From contig NZ_FOMK01000007.1 in NCBI RefSeq assembly GCF_900112615.1, positions 207,408 through 271,407 of the forward strand: a stretch of DNA of 64,000 bases, written 5' to 3'. The position numbers and the translations under genes were made by a program. Shown piece after piece: positions 9,169 to 18,210 of this stretch. Each line of letters opens with the position of its first letter. Positions within the stretch are counted from its first letter, which is position 1. The notes beneath the pieces are model-generated. The model saw only the letters and a program-made list of their open reading frames with translations. It ran no database searches and was not told the DNA's origin. This DNA comes from Chitinophaga sp. CF118. GTDB lineage: Bacteria > Bacteroidota > Bacteroidia > Chitinophagales > Chitinophagaceae.

Positions 9169-9870
9169 ATGAACTGTCTGATTGTTGATGACAATAAAAT
9201 GGCCCGTACTGCAATGAAGCAACTGGCCAGCCATGTAGAACAATTGCATGTACTGGGAGAATGCACCAGTGCGATAGAAACTTATAACCTGTTGCAGAAG
9301 GAAAAGATAGATCTGTTGCTGCTGGATATCGAAATGCCTGGTATGAGCGGCATCGAACTTACCCGTAATCTGGGTAAAAAAGCTCCTGTTATCATTTTCA
9401 CTACTGTAAAGAAAGACTATGCGGTAGAAGCTTTCGAACTCAATGTAGCGGACTATCTGATCAAACCTGTAAGCCCTGCAAGATTTATCCAGGCCATAGA
9501 AAGGGCCAGGGAAATTTGTGAGACACAGTCCCAGCAACAGGAATTACAAGTATCCGACAATGAATTTGTATTTATACGCGATAATGGGGTGCTGAAGCGC
9601 ATTAAGATCGACGAAATCCTTTTCCTGGAAGCCATGGGAGATTATGTAAAGCTCCATATCCCTCAGAAATATTACGCAATCCATACCACTCTGAAGGCGG
9701 TAGAGGAAAAACTTCCTGCGGGTAGGTTTATGCGGGTACACCGCTCTTATATAGTAGCACTTGACAAAATAGAAGCCATTGAAGATGGCACCATCGTGAT
9801 TCAAAAGAATGCAGTACCAATAGCAGATGCATATAGATCAGCCCTTAACAGCAGGCTGAATCTGCTGTAA
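9169..9870 (+). CDS. LytTR-family response regulator
   Basis: From ATG at 9169 the 233-aa protein has an N-terminal receiver (MNCLIVDDNKMARTAM; phospho-Asp in LLLLDIEMPGMSG; Lys in YLIKPV) and a C-terminal LytTR DNA-binding domain (IDEILFLEAMGDYVKLHI ... FMRVHRSYIVAL). Such regulators bind pairs of short direct repeats about two helical turns apart. No LytS-type kinase is adjacent; the hybrid kinase at 10312 is the nearest partner candidate. A TATATTTG -7 box at 9157-9164 ends only 4 nt before the ATG, so the mRNA may be leaderless or nearly so. The frame is open to 9148, but those extra residues overlap the box. Confidence 0.9.
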   Translation: MNCLIVDDNKMARTAMKQLASHVEQLHVLGECTSAIETYNLLQKEKIDLLLLDIEMPGMSGIELTRNLGKKAPVIIFTTVKKDYAVEAFELNVADYLIKPVSPARFIQAIERAREICETQSQQQELQVSDNEFVFIRDNGVLKRIKIDEILFLEAMGDYVKLHIPQKYYAIHTTLKAVEEKLPAGRFMRVHRSYIVALDKIEAIEDGTIVIQKNAVPIADAYRSALNSRLNLL

Positions 9871-9879
9871 AAATACCAA

Positions 9880-9906
9880 AACGACAGTTTTTCCTTTTCT
9901 AACGAT
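9880..9906 (+). promoter_or_regulatory. Candidate LytTR-type direct-repeat operator 1
   Basis: AACGACAGTT at 9880 and AACGATTAC at 9901 start exactly 21 bp apart, two helical turns. A near copy of this block stands upstream of the related small gene at 12698. A -7-like TACCTTTA lies at 9957-9964. Binding by the adjacent LytTR regulator is inferred from repeat layout and neighbourhood. Confidence 0.4.
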
Positions 9907-10006
9907 TACTATTGCCTGTTAAACAACTTGTAGGAATTTTGGGTGTTATGCAGATGTACCTTTAGGTCATCATAGTAATCAATCACAAAAACAAAAATTA
10001 ATTATC

Positions 10007-10192
10007 ATGAAAAAGTTAGGAATAATGATGGCTGCTGCCATGCTGTTAGTTGGTACCGCTACTTTCGCAAATACTACAAAACCTGCTAATACAGCTAAAG
10101 CTGTGAAGACTGCACAAGCTGCAAAACCTAAAGTGCATCACAAACACCATAAAGGTCATAAGAAAGCAGCAGTAGCTCCGAAAGCAAAATAA
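10007..10192 (+). CDS. Small secreted Lys/Ala/His-rich protein
   Basis: A 61-aa protein with a signal peptide (MKKLGIMMAAAMLLVGTATFA) followed by a strongly basic tail of Lys, Ala, Thr and His, including HHKHHKGHKK. There is no folded-domain signature. It resembles the 59-aa protein at 12698 in size, layout and composition, and the two flank the hybrid kinase. The His-rich stretch could bind metal or polyanions; this is a guess from composition. Probably periplasmic or secreted. Confidence 0.75.
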   Translation: MKKLGIMMAAAMLLVGTATFANTTKPANTAKAVKTAQAAKPKVHHKHHKGHKKAAVAPKAK

Positions 10193-10207
10193 GGTATAAT
10201 TACCTTG

Positions 10208-10279
10208 CGAATGATCAATCGCGCATTACCTTGGGGGGTAGTCTACTATTCCCTATCGTAATCCGCAATTGATCATTCG
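10208..10279 (+). terminator. Long-armed stem-loop, probable terminator
   Basis: CGAATGATCAATCGCG (10208-10223) pairs with CGCAATTGATCATTCG (10264-10279) with one mismatch around a 40-nt loop, followed by TTGTTATCTTTAT. It lies just after the small basic protein gene and before the kinase start. Confidence 0.5.
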
Positions 10280-10311
10280 TTGTTATCTTTATATAGCTTA
10301 TCAATTCCTCT

Positions 10312-12516
10312 ATGCAGCCTAAACAGATTAAATATTACTTATTAGGCCTGTTCCTTACAGGCATGGTATTATTTATTGTGCTGCAGTTTAACTCCGCCCA
10401 GAATATCCGTAAACTCATCTCAGGTAATGAACAATTACTTAACGAGCTGAACGTAAAAAATGAATTACAGAAACTGCAAACCAACATTGCCAAAACAGAC
10501 AGTAAAGTAAGGGGTACTGTCATCTCCCAGGATACACTCAATATTACCGGCATTGAAGCCGAAGTAGCTGTTATCAAAGCAGACCTTAAAGAGATCAATA
10601 AACTTGTTCTCAATGATAGTACAGAGAAACTGCTTACACAGCTTAATTATTTAGTGGAAGAAAAGAACCGTTTCAATATTGAAGTGCTTGACTCTTTTTA
10701 TAGTCATGGAAAATGGTCTGCCGAAAGGCTGATTAACGCTCAAAAAGGTAAACGGTTGGGAGAAGCCATCACCGGCATTTTGCACCAGCTTGATACTACA
10801 CGGCAAACGGAAATGAACCGTACTACCCATCTCATAGATACCAGCGGTCAGAAAGCACAGAATTGGGGCACCATCATGATGGTATTTGCCTGCATTTTCA
10901 GCCTTCTTGCCTTTTTATATATCACCAGCAGAATTCATAAACAGGAACAACTAATAGAAGCGCTGGATCAGTCACAACAGCAGGAAAAGAAACTGACGGC
11001 GATCAAAGATCAATTTCTGGCTAATATGAGCCATGAAATACGAACGCCGATGAATGCGGTGCTGGGATTTACCACCCTGCTGAAGCAGCAGCCCATGAAT
11101 GAGAAGTCGCGGGAATATGTAACGGCTATTCATAGTGCAGGTGAAAATTTGCTGGATATCATCAACGATATTCTTGACATTTCAAAGATAGAATCGGGCA
11201 TGATGCGGCTGGAACCGGTATCGTTCAGTCTGCGCGGCATGCTGCATTCCCTGCAAACCATGTTCCAGCCTAAAGCCATCGAAAAAAACCTGACCCTTTC
11301 TGTAGATATTAATGAGGATGTTCCGGATATCCTTTTCGGAGATGCGATGCGGCTTACGCAGGTATTAGTGAATCTCACCAATAATGCAATTAAATTCACC
11401 CATCAGGGACGCGTAAACATTATAGTCAGTAAATTAGGAACTCAGGAACAGACCGTACGCCTGTTATTTACCGTTACAGATACCGGAATAGGCATTGCAT
11501 CTGATAAACTGGCAGCTATTTTTGACCGGTTCAACCAGGCAGAAGCTGATACGACCCGTAAATACGGCGGCACCGGGCTAGGACTAACCATTGTAAAGCA
11601 ATTAGTAGAGTTACAGCACGGCGCGTTGATTGTTGAAAGTGAACCAGGTAAAGGCAGCAGTTTCAGGGTAGAACTGCCTTATGCACTGGGGGAAATGTTG
11701 TCCGAAAACGGGGATAACTATTCGCCGGATAACTTCAGCCTGTTACACCAACCGGATATCCGCCTGCTGGTAGCAGAAGATAACAAAATGAATCAGGACC
11801 TGTTGCGCCATCTGCTGGGCAACCGGCAGCTACATTACCAGCTGGTAACAAACGGACAGGATGCTATCAATGCGCTCACTAAGAATCACTTTGATCTGGT
11901 GCTGATGGATATCCAGATGCCGGGAATGGATGGTTACACAGCCGCCCAAAAGATCCGCAGTGAACTTCATTCCAATATCCCAATTATTGCCATGACAGCA
12001 CATGCCATGGCAGGAGAAAAAGAAAAATGCCTGCAAGCCGGAATGAATGAATACCTGGCTAAACCGATCAGGGAAGAAGAGCTATATCGAATGATCCAGG
12101 TATTTACCGGTAAAAACAGTACACCTGAATTATTTATATACAATAACGGGCACGGATATCTTACAGATAGTGACAATAACATTGTTCAGTTGCAATACCT
12201 CCGGGAGCTTTCTAAAGGCGATAAAGATTTTGAGAATGGCATGTTGCAACAATTCCTTACACAGCTTCCGGAAGATCTTGCATTATTAAAAAAAGCTATT
12301 ACGGAAGAACAGATTGCAGACATCCGCAGTGCAGCCCATAACCTGAAAACCACAATCTCTTTTATAGGGCTGGAATCAAAATTATATCCCCTTCTGGAAC
12401 CAATGGAAACACTGGAAGCTTCCAGCTATAATCCTGCAAATATTTCTGATAAGTTCAACACCCTCAAACAGTTATGCATGCAGGCCATGCAGGAAACACT
12501 AAATATCCTGTTATAA
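10312..12516 (+). CDS. Hybrid sensor histidine kinase (HK-REC-HPt)
   Basis: The 734-aa protein has TM1 (about 9-27), a helical periplasmic sensor of about 150 residues resembling a CHASE3-type bundle, TM2 (about 182-202), HisKA with FLANMSHEIRTPMNAVLGF (about 235), a HATPase_c with N box NLTNNAIKF, G1 DTGIGI and G2 GGTGLGL, a receiver (LVAEDNKMNQ; phospho-Asp in LVLMDIQMPGMDG; AKPI), and a C-terminal HPt-like domain with AAHNLKTTISFIG. It thus holds a complete internal phosphorelay. Possible output partner: the LytTR regulator upstream, with a small secreted protein gene on each side. Confidence 0.92.
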   Translation: MQPKQIKYYLLGLFLTGMVLFIVLQFNSAQNIRKLISGNEQLLNELNVKNELQKLQTNIAKTDSKVRGTVISQDTLNITGIEAEVAVIKADLKEINKLVLNDSTEKLLTQLNYLVEEKNRFNIEVLDSFYSHGKWSAERLINAQKGKRLGEAITGILHQLDTTRQTEMNRTTHLIDTSGQKAQNWGTIMMVFACIFSLLAFLYITSRIHKQEQLIEALDQSQQQEKKLTAIKDQFLANMSHEIRTPMNAVLGFTTLLKQQPMNEKSREYVTAIHSAGENLLDIINDILDISKIESGMMRLEPVSFSLRGMLHSLQTMFQPKAIEKNLTLSVDINEDVPDILFGDAMRLTQVLVNLTNNAIKFTHQGRVNIIVSKLGTQEQTVRLLFTVTDTGIGIASDKLAAIFDRFNQAEADTTRKYGGTGLGLTIVKQLVELQHGALIVESEPGKGSSFRVELPYALGEMLSENGDNYSPDNFSLLHQPDIRLLVAEDNKMNQDLLRHLLGNRQLHYQLVTNGQDAINALTKNHFDLVLMDIQMPGMDGYTAAQKIRSELHSNIPIIAMTAHAMAGEKEKCLQAGMNEYLAKPIREEELYRMIQVFTGKNSTPELFIYNNGHGYLTDSDNNIVQLQYLRELSKGDKDFENGMLQQFLTQLPEDLALLKKAITEEQIADIRSAAHNLKTTISFIGLESKLYPLLEPMETLEASSYNPANISDKFNTLKQLCMQAMQETLNILL

Positions 12517-12581
12517 TATATCGGTAATTCCCTATCCATAATATCTCATTAATCAACCCTGACTTCGCTTTTCCCTTTTTC

Positions 12582-12607
12582 AACGACAGTTATTCCTTAT
12601 TCACCGA
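12582..12607 (+). promoter_or_regulatory. Candidate LytTR-type direct-repeat operator 2
   Basis: AACGACAGTT at 12582 and ACCGAAACC at 12603 are spaced 21 bp. From 12583 on, 20 of 26 bases match the block at 9881. A TACATTTA -7-like box is at 12638-12645. It lies upstream of the second small basic secreted protein. Confidence 0.4.
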
Positions 12608-12697
12608 AACCAGTTCGAAAACGCCTGCTCACGATCGTACATTTACATCAGAAACAATCAACAAATTACAAATCTAATAATTCTTAAAATTACGATC

Positions 12698-12877
12698 ATG
12701 AACATCAAGAAAAGTCTTATTGTAGCTGCATTATTTATGAGTGTTAGTGCTATCACTTTTGCACAAACTCCTGCTACTAAACCAGCAAAGAAAGAAAAAG
12801 CAAAAACTGAAAAACCAGCTTCTGACACCACTAAGGCTGTTAAGAAAGCACACCATGCTCCTAAAAAAGCAGCTTAA
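12698..12877 (+). CDS. Small secreted Lys/Ala-rich protein, relative of the 10007 gene
   Basis: ATG at 12698 opens a 59-codon frame ending in TAA at 12875-12877. It has a signal peptide (MNIKKSLIVAALFMSVSA ending TFAQ), then a basic tail of Lys, Ala, Thr and Pro ending KKAHHAPKKAA. It is shorter than many gene-calling cut-offs, but signal peptide, upstream repeat and a perfect terminator directly downstream make it convincing. Same design as the 61-aa protein at 10007. Function unknown. Confidence 0.72.
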   Translation: MNIKKSLIVAALFMSVSAITFAQTPATKPAKKEKAKTEKPASDTTKAVKKAHHAPKKAA

Positions 12878-12902
12878 TCAGCAAAGCTTAAACGATGTAA
12901 TA

Positions 12903-12934
12903 GAGAGAGCCGCTTCATATGAAGCGGCTCTCTC
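12903..12934 (+). terminator. Perfect palindromic bidirectional terminator
   Basis: A 32-bp uninterrupted palindrome (GAGAGAGCCGCTTCAT and its complement) centred at 12918/12919, followed by CGTTTTAAT on the plus strand. It separates the small gene from the convergent deaminase gene. Confidence 0.75.
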
Positions 12935-12938
12935 CGTT

Positions 12939-13418
12939 TTAATATAATGTTCTATCCCCCTTTTCCTGCCAGTCCTTAAACACCTTACCGGCTTCCTGAA
13001 CAGTTAACTGAATAAAGGGGATTTTCTTTTCGGAATGGGGCTGCTGGATTTCCTGGTAGATGAATGAATCATCGAAATCAATAGCCGCGGCGTCATCTTT
13101 TGTATTAGCAAAATAGATCCGTTGCGGCCTGGCCCAATATATAGCCCCCAGGCACATTGGGCAGGGTTCACAGGAAGTGTATATTTCGCAATCATGCAGC
13201 TGAAAAGTACCTAAATGAGTACAGGCCTCCCTGATAGCCATCACTTCTGCATGGGCGGTAGGATCATTGTTGCTCAGCACCTGGTTCCAGCCTCTGCCTA
13301 CTATTTCATCTCCACGTACTACAATAGCGCCAAAAGGTCCGCCATCCCCATTTTCCATGCCTTTACGTGACAATTCCACTGCTATCTGCATAAAGTGATG
13401 TTCTCTTTCGCCAGCCAT
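12939..13418 (-). CDS. guaD: Guanine deaminase
   Basis: Start at 13418 (MAGEREHHF) yields 159 aa, the length of the CDD-fold guanine deaminase of Bacillus; an ATG at 13469 would add 17 odd residues. Zinc ligands are visible: His and catalytic Glu in TAHAEV, and the pair of Cys in SCEPCPMC. The stretches GGPFGAIVV, LGAIYWARP and FDDSFIYQEI are typical of GuaD rather than of the tRNA deaminase TadA. It converts guanine to xanthine in purine salvage. It has its own transcription unit between two terminators. Confidence 0.87.
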   Translation of the reverse strand: MAGEREHHFMQIAVELSRKGMENGDGGPFGAIVVRGDEIVGRGWNQVLSNNDPTAHAEVMAIREACTHLGTFQLHDCEIYTSCEPCPMCLGAIYWARPQRIYFANTKDDAAAIDFDDSFIYQEIQQPHSEKKIPFIQLTVQEAGKVFKDWQEKGDRTLY

Positions 13419-13470
13419 ATGGTTTTTTATTTCAAATGTAAGAAAATAAGATGCGACAGCATCATACATT

Positions 13471-13499
13471 AAAAAACCCGGACAAAGAATTGCCCGGGT
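13471..13499 (-). terminator. Intrinsic terminator of clpB
   Basis: On the minus strand ACCCGG (13499-13494) pairs with CCGGGT (13481-13476), then TTTTT follows. It is 45 nt past the clpB stop. Confidence 0.7.
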
Positions 13500-13544
13500 A
13501 TTCTGTAACTGTATATCGTCGTATTTAAAACTTTTTCTGATGCA

Positions 13545-16151
13545 TTATACAGTATGATTATTCCGAACTACCACTACTCCGTCAAACACATCTATCAATA
13601 CTGGTTTCGATTTATCAATATCACCTGCCAGGATCTTTTTACTCAACAAGTTTACAATCTCTTTCTGGATAAGGCGTTTCAGAGGCCTTGCACCAAATTG
13701 CGGATCATATCCCTGGATTGCCAGGTACTCTAATGCATAGTCTGAGAATTCCAAAATTATGCCATTTTGTGCGAGCAGATTTTTAAGCTGCTGCAACTGG
13801 ATATTGATGATTCCCTTAATCTCGTCACGCAATAATGGCTGGAACATAATAACTTCATCCACACGGTTTAAGAACTCCGGTCTGATCGTTTTTCTTAACA
13901 AATCCATCACTTCTGCCTTGGTTGCATCCACAATCGTTTCCCTGTTCTCTTCATTTATCTTTTCAAAGTTATCCTGGATAATCTGGCTACCCATGTTACT
14001 GGTCATGATGATGATGGTGTTCTTAAAGTTCACTACACGGCCTTTGTTATCCGTGAGGCGGCCGTCATCCAATACCTGCAGCAGAATATTGAATACATCC
14101 GGATGCGCTTTTTCTATTTCATCAAGTAATACAACAGAGTAAGGTTTACGTCTTACCGCTTCTGTCAGTTGTCCACCTTCATCATATCCCACATATCCCG
14201 GAGGTGCACCTACCAGGCGGCTTACCGAATGTTTTTCCTGGTATTCACTCATATCTATCCGCGTCATCATCGAATCATCGTCAAACAGGTATTCTGCCAG
14301 TGCTTTCGCCAGCTCCGTTTTACCTACACCGGTCGTACCCAGGAAGATAAATGAGCCAATCGGCTTTTTAGGATCCTGAAGTCCTGCACGGCTACGGCGG
14401 ATAGCATCAGATACTGCTATAATGGCTTCTTCCTGCCCTACTACACGCTTATGCAATTCATCTTCCAGCCTTAACAGTTTATCCCTTTCGCTCTGCATCA
14501 TACGGTGCACCGGAATGCCTGTTGCTTTCGCTACATTCTCAGCTATATCTTCGGCATCTACTTCTTCTTTTAACAAACGTTTATGATCTGTTGAAATATC
14601 ATTTAGTTCTGCCGAATATTTTGATACCAGTTCTTCCTGTTCTTTTACCTTACCATAGCGTATTTCTGCTACTCTGCCGTAATCACCGTTACGCTCAGCC
14701 TGCTCAGCTTCCTGTTTGAGATTTTCTATAGATGCCTTTGCATTCTGCACTTTATCTACAATCTCTTTTTCTGCCTGCCATTTTGCTTTAAAGGTATTAC
14801 GTTGTTCACCCAGCTTGGCTATTTCTTCATTCAGTTCGCGCAGTTTTGTTTCGTCATTCTCCCGCTTGATCGCTTCCCTTTCAATTTCCAGCTGACGGAT
14901 CCTGCGTTCCAGTTCATCAAGTTCTTCCGGCATGGAATTCATTTCCAGGCGAAGCTTGGCAGCACTTTCATCTATCAGGTCTATCGCTTTATCCGGAAGG
15001 AAGCGGTCTGTGATGTAACGGTGTGATAATTCTACAGCTGCAATGATCGCTTCGTCTTTGATCAGCACGTGATGATGACTCTCGTACCGTTCTTTCAGTC
15101 CGCGGAGAATCGAGATAGCATCTTCCACACTGGGTTCATCTACCATCACCTTCTGGAAACGGCGTTCCAGCGCTTTATCTTTCTCAAAGTATTTCTGGTA
15201 TTCGTTCAGGGTAGTAGCACCGATAGCCCTTAATTCTCCACGTGCCAGTGCCGGTTTTAATATATTTGCGGCATCCATTGCACCTTCCATGGCACCGGCA
15301 CCAATCAGTGTGTGGATTTCATCAATGAACATGATGATTTGCCCGTCACTTTCAGTTACTTCTTTAATTACTGCTTTCAGTCTTTCTTCGAACTCTCCAC
15401 GGTATTTGGCACCTGCCATCAGCGAGCCCATATCGAGGGCATAGATAATCTTGGAACGTAGATTTTCAGGTACATCACCATTGATAATACGATGTGCCAG
15501 CCCTTCCACGATGGCTGTTTTACCTACACCGGGTTCTCCCACCAGGATAGGGTTGTTCTTGGAACGGCGGGAAAGGATATGCAATGTTCTGCGGATCTCT
15601 TCGTCGCGACCAATTACCGGGTCCAGCTTGCCCTCACGAGCCAGGTCGTTGAGATTCTTCGCATATTTCTGTAATGAATTGTATTGGTTCTCTGCTGTCT
15701 GGGAGTTGACAGTGCTGCCTTTGCGTAATTCCTTAATGGCGGCTTTGAGTCCCTTTTCCGTAACTCCTGCATCTTTCAGGAGTTTGGCAGTATCATCGCT
15801 ACCTCCCAGCAAGCCTAAAAGCAGATGCTCTACACTTACAAATTCGTCTTTAAATTCTTTTATACTGGCACCTGCCCTCAGCATAGCTGTATTGGCATCG
15901 CGGCTCAGTACCTGTCCTCCCTCTCCACTAACACGGGCATATTTGCCTATTTGTTCGTCCAGTCTTGAAGACAGGAAATTAACGTTTACATTATTCTTTT
16001 TGAGCAGATAATCAATAGAGCTATCCTGGTCTTCCAGTAAGGCTTTGAGTAAGTGCCCGGTTTCGATAGCCTGATGCTGACTGTTAAAAGCCAGTTGCTG
16101 CGCCTGTTGCAGGATCTCCTGCGATTTAATGGTGAAATTATTAAGATTCAT
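13545..16151 (-). CDS. clpB: ATP-dependent protein disaggregase ClpB
   Basis: At 868 aa it has the full ClpB plan: N-terminal Clp repeat domain (1-150), NBD1 with Walker A GEPGVGKTA (about 206-214) and Walker B IMFIDEIHT, the coiled-coil middle domain (about 410-530, seen as long Glu/Lys/Leu repeats), NBD2 with Walker A GTTGVGKTE (about 606) and Walker B VVLLDEIEKAHPD, and C-terminal oligomerisation domain. The presence of the middle domain separates it from ClpA and ClpC. It works with DnaK to dissolve aggregates after heat stress. The 5' leader is unusually rich in inverted repeats. Confidence 0.97.
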   Translation of the reverse strand: MNLNNFTIKSQEILQQAQQLAFNSQHQAIETGHLLKALLEDQDSSIDYLLKKNNVNVNFLSSRLDEQIGKYARVSGEGGQVLSRDANTAMLRAGASIKEFKDEFVSVEHLLLGLLGGSDDTAKLLKDAGVTEKGLKAAIKELRKGSTVNSQTAENQYNSLQKYAKNLNDLAREGKLDPVIGRDEEIRRTLHILSRRSKNNPILVGEPGVGKTAIVEGLAHRIINGDVPENLRSKIIYALDMGSLMAGAKYRGEFEERLKAVIKEVTESDGQIIMFIDEIHTLIGAGAMEGAMDAANILKPALARGELRAIGATTLNEYQKYFEKDKALERRFQKVMVDEPSVEDAISILRGLKERYESHHHVLIKDEAIIAAVELSHRYITDRFLPDKAIDLIDESAAKLRLEMNSMPEELDELERRIRQLEIEREAIKRENDETKLRELNEEIAKLGEQRNTFKAKWQAEKEIVDKVQNAKASIENLKQEAEQAERNGDYGRVAEIRYGKVKEQEELVSKYSAELNDISTDHKRLLKEEVDAEDIAENVAKATGIPVHRMMQSERDKLLRLEDELHKRVVGQEEAIIAVSDAIRRSRAGLQDPKKPIGSFIFLGTTGVGKTELAKALAEYLFDDDSMMTRIDMSEYQEKHSVSRLVGAPPGYVGYDEGGQLTEAVRRKPYSVVLLDEIEKAHPDVFNILLQVLDDGRLTDNKGRVVNFKNTIIIMTSNMGSQIIQDNFEKINEENRETIVDATKAEVMDLLRKTIRPEFLNRVDEVIMFQPLLRDEIKGIINIQLQQLKNLLAQNGIILEFSDYALEYLAIQGYDPQFGARPLKRLIQKEIVNLLSKKILAGDIDKSKPVLIDVFDGVVVVRNNHTV

Positions 16152-16189
16152 ACCTTTTATGGTTTTGCTTCACATACGCGAAGAGAGTA

Positions 16190-16268
16190 ACAAAACCTGC
16201 TCCAACTTATCGTTAGAGCAAATTTGGCAGAAAATACAATGGCGGACTGCTCTTTTAACAGGTTTTGT
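16190..16268 (-). repeat. Nested inverted repeats in the clpB leader
   Basis: ACAAAACCTG (16190-16199) is the complement of CAGGTTTTGT (16259-16268), and within it AGAGCA (16215-16220) pairs with TGCTCT (16248-16253). It lies between the upstream gene's stop and clpB. It may be a structured leader or a terminator of the upstream gene; no T run decides. Confidence 0.4.
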
Positions 16269-16293
16269 GAAAGGTCTCTGCTATATTTTCAGG

Positions 16294-18207
16294 TTAATTC
16301 TTTACCAATACCATTTTTGCCCTGTCCGCTTTATAGATAGCATTATGAAATGATTCCAGTTCCGGAAACGAAGCGGCAGGGTATGTGCCTCCCCTATATT
16401 CAATGGTACGGATATAGGTAATGACTGTTCCATTCATCGTTGTTCGCGTGGAATAAGTTCCAAAAGCACTTTGCAGGCTAACGGGTTGCGGAACTGATTC
16501 CGGCGTGTAGCCGGCAGGTACAGTAATCAACACCGTATCTATATCCCGGAATGAAGATTTCAAACAGATCTCGGACTGCCGTGGCGCTTCTGATTCGGAG
16601 CGGGATATTGATTTGTTAAGCAGGTTCGGAGCTATGAACATCCGCTTTCCGGAAATGGATGCATAATTACGGGTGGTGAGTTCTAGCTCTTCATCTATGG
16701 CAGGTAGTCGTTCTGCCAGTTCTTTACATTCATATTTATTTAAATCGTAACTGGGAAATGAATAACTTCGTTTCTTCCTCTCCAGTAATTTTTCTCTTGA
16801 TAATGCATGCAGCATTTCCAGCAGATCATCCTGTTGCAATCCCGTATAATGTGTACTGGCTTTTAGCAACATATCTCCATTTTCACTTACAGTGGCAGAG
16901 ACATGTCTCAACTGTAGATTTTGTTCCATCTTATAAGCGGGTGTATATACCAGCTTACTGCCAGTTTCACTAATAATCAGTACCGGCCTGTTGGCGGTAA
17001 AACCGCTGAGATAACCAGCAGGCAGAATACTGCTGGTGCATTCCAGCCAGGTAGTATCCTTTGCGCCCGGTACACATGCAATAGCATGGTTAAATTGATT
17101 TGATGGAAAATCCTCAACCAGGGTAATACTGTAATCCCCGGCATGAACCAGTACGCAAAAAGCCGGGATACCAGCCTCCTTCAACATTGCACACATATAG
17201 TTTGATAAAGCTTTACAATCGCCATATCCATTGCTGGCTACATAATTTGCATCAAAGGTTTGCATCCCCCCTATTCCTAACTGTACACTGATATAACGTG
17301 TATGCTGTTGTAAATAGCGATAGAGTTTGGAAATCTTTTCATCCCGGCTAAGACCATCCGTAAGTTGGTGTACCGTTTGCTTTATTGCATCGGGCAACTG
17401 ATCCCTTCCTTTGTTAAGTCCATATATAAAACGGCTTAGTTCCTCCCAGGTATTCATAGTGCCCTTATATTGCTGAATCTCAAAGCTGGAAGGAGCCAGA
17501 AATACTGCCGTAGTGCGTTTATACCACTCATCGGCATATGATTCATCTGGTAATGCAGGAACACTTTTCACTTCCCAGGTATAGGTACGTGTATCTTTAT
17601 CTGTAGTGATAACAGGTTCTCCCTTATAATTGAAATTGCGATAGCGGAGTGTGAAATCAAGTGGAGCATTTACAACCAGTTTACTGTTTTCTACTGCGTA
17701 CTTTTCATTAATTTGTGGTATCCAGCGGGGTAAAGAAAATGTTTGCCGTTTTTTTTGCTCTACTTCATATTCAATAGTATGAGGATATTCGGTATGATAA
17801 AAAGTATGCACTTTCATTCGGGCATCTGTCATTAGGGAGCCTTGATCTACTGCACTCATATCTTCTATATCGCTTTGTTTCAGTCGCTTCAATTGCTTCC
17901 CCGTTGCATCATATAATGCCCCCCTGATAGAGCGGATGTCTGTGAACTTATCATATACTGCCACCATTCGCGCATCGTTATCGCCGCTGGCATCAAATAC
18001 AGTGATCGCATACCTGTGCGTAGTAATTACATCTCCGGAACCTGTTATGTTTACCTGCATTTCTTCCATACGCTTCACTACATGCGCTTTCTCTTTTAAA
18101 GCAGCAGGAATGACACTAACATTATAATCAGGATCTCCGGCAAAAGCAGATTGCAGAAAAAACAAACAAGTAATACAGTACGAGATTATCTTCTTAAAGT
18201 GATCCAT
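16294..18207 (-). CDS. Secreted DUF3857/transglutaminase-like protein (catalytic residues kept)
   Basis: A 637-aa protein with a signal peptide (ending SAFA), an N-terminal DUF3857 beta domain and a transglutaminase-like core in its middle. The core keeps Cys331 (in GYGDCKALSNYMCAML) and His374 (in QFNHAIACV), with WLECT as the third-motif region, so Glu stands near the usual Asp. Such proteins are common in Bacteroidota but their reaction is not established. Its start is 3 nt from the stop of the related upstream gene, so the two are co-transcribed. Confidence 0.8.
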   Translation of the reverse strand: MDHFKKIISYCITCLFFLQSAFAGDPDYNVSVIPAALKEKAHVVKRMEEMQVNITGSGDVITTHRYAITVFDASGDNDARMVAVYDKFTDIRSIRGALYDATGKQLKRLKQSDIEDMSAVDQGSLMTDARMKVHTFYHTEYPHTIEYEVEQKKRQTFSLPRWIPQINEKYAVENSKLVVNAPLDFTLRYRNFNYKGEPVITTDKDTRTYTWEVKSVPALPDESYADEWYKRTTAVFLAPSSFEIQQYKGTMNTWEELSRFIYGLNKGRDQLPDAIKQTVHQLTDGLSRDEKISKLYRYLQQHTRYISVQLGIGGMQTFDANYVASNGYGDCKALSNYMCAMLKEAGIPAFCVLVHAGDYSITLVEDFPSNQFNHAIACVPGAKDTTWLECTSSILPAGYLSGFTANRPVLIISETGSKLVYTPAYKMEQNLQLRHVSATVSENGDMLLKASTHYTGLQQDDLLEMLHALSREKLLERKKRSYSFPSYDLNKYECKELAERLPAIDEELELTTRNYASISGKRMFIAPNLLNKSISRSESEAPRQSEICLKSSFRDIDTVLITVPAGYTPESVPQPVSLQSAFGTYSTRTTMNGTVITYIRTIEYRGGTYPAASFPELESFHNAIYKADRAKMVLVKN

Positions 18208-18210
18208 TAT

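Noticed and set aside
10208..10279. Insertion-sequence ends
   Set aside because: Inverted repeats without a transposase or target duplication; terminator position explains them better.
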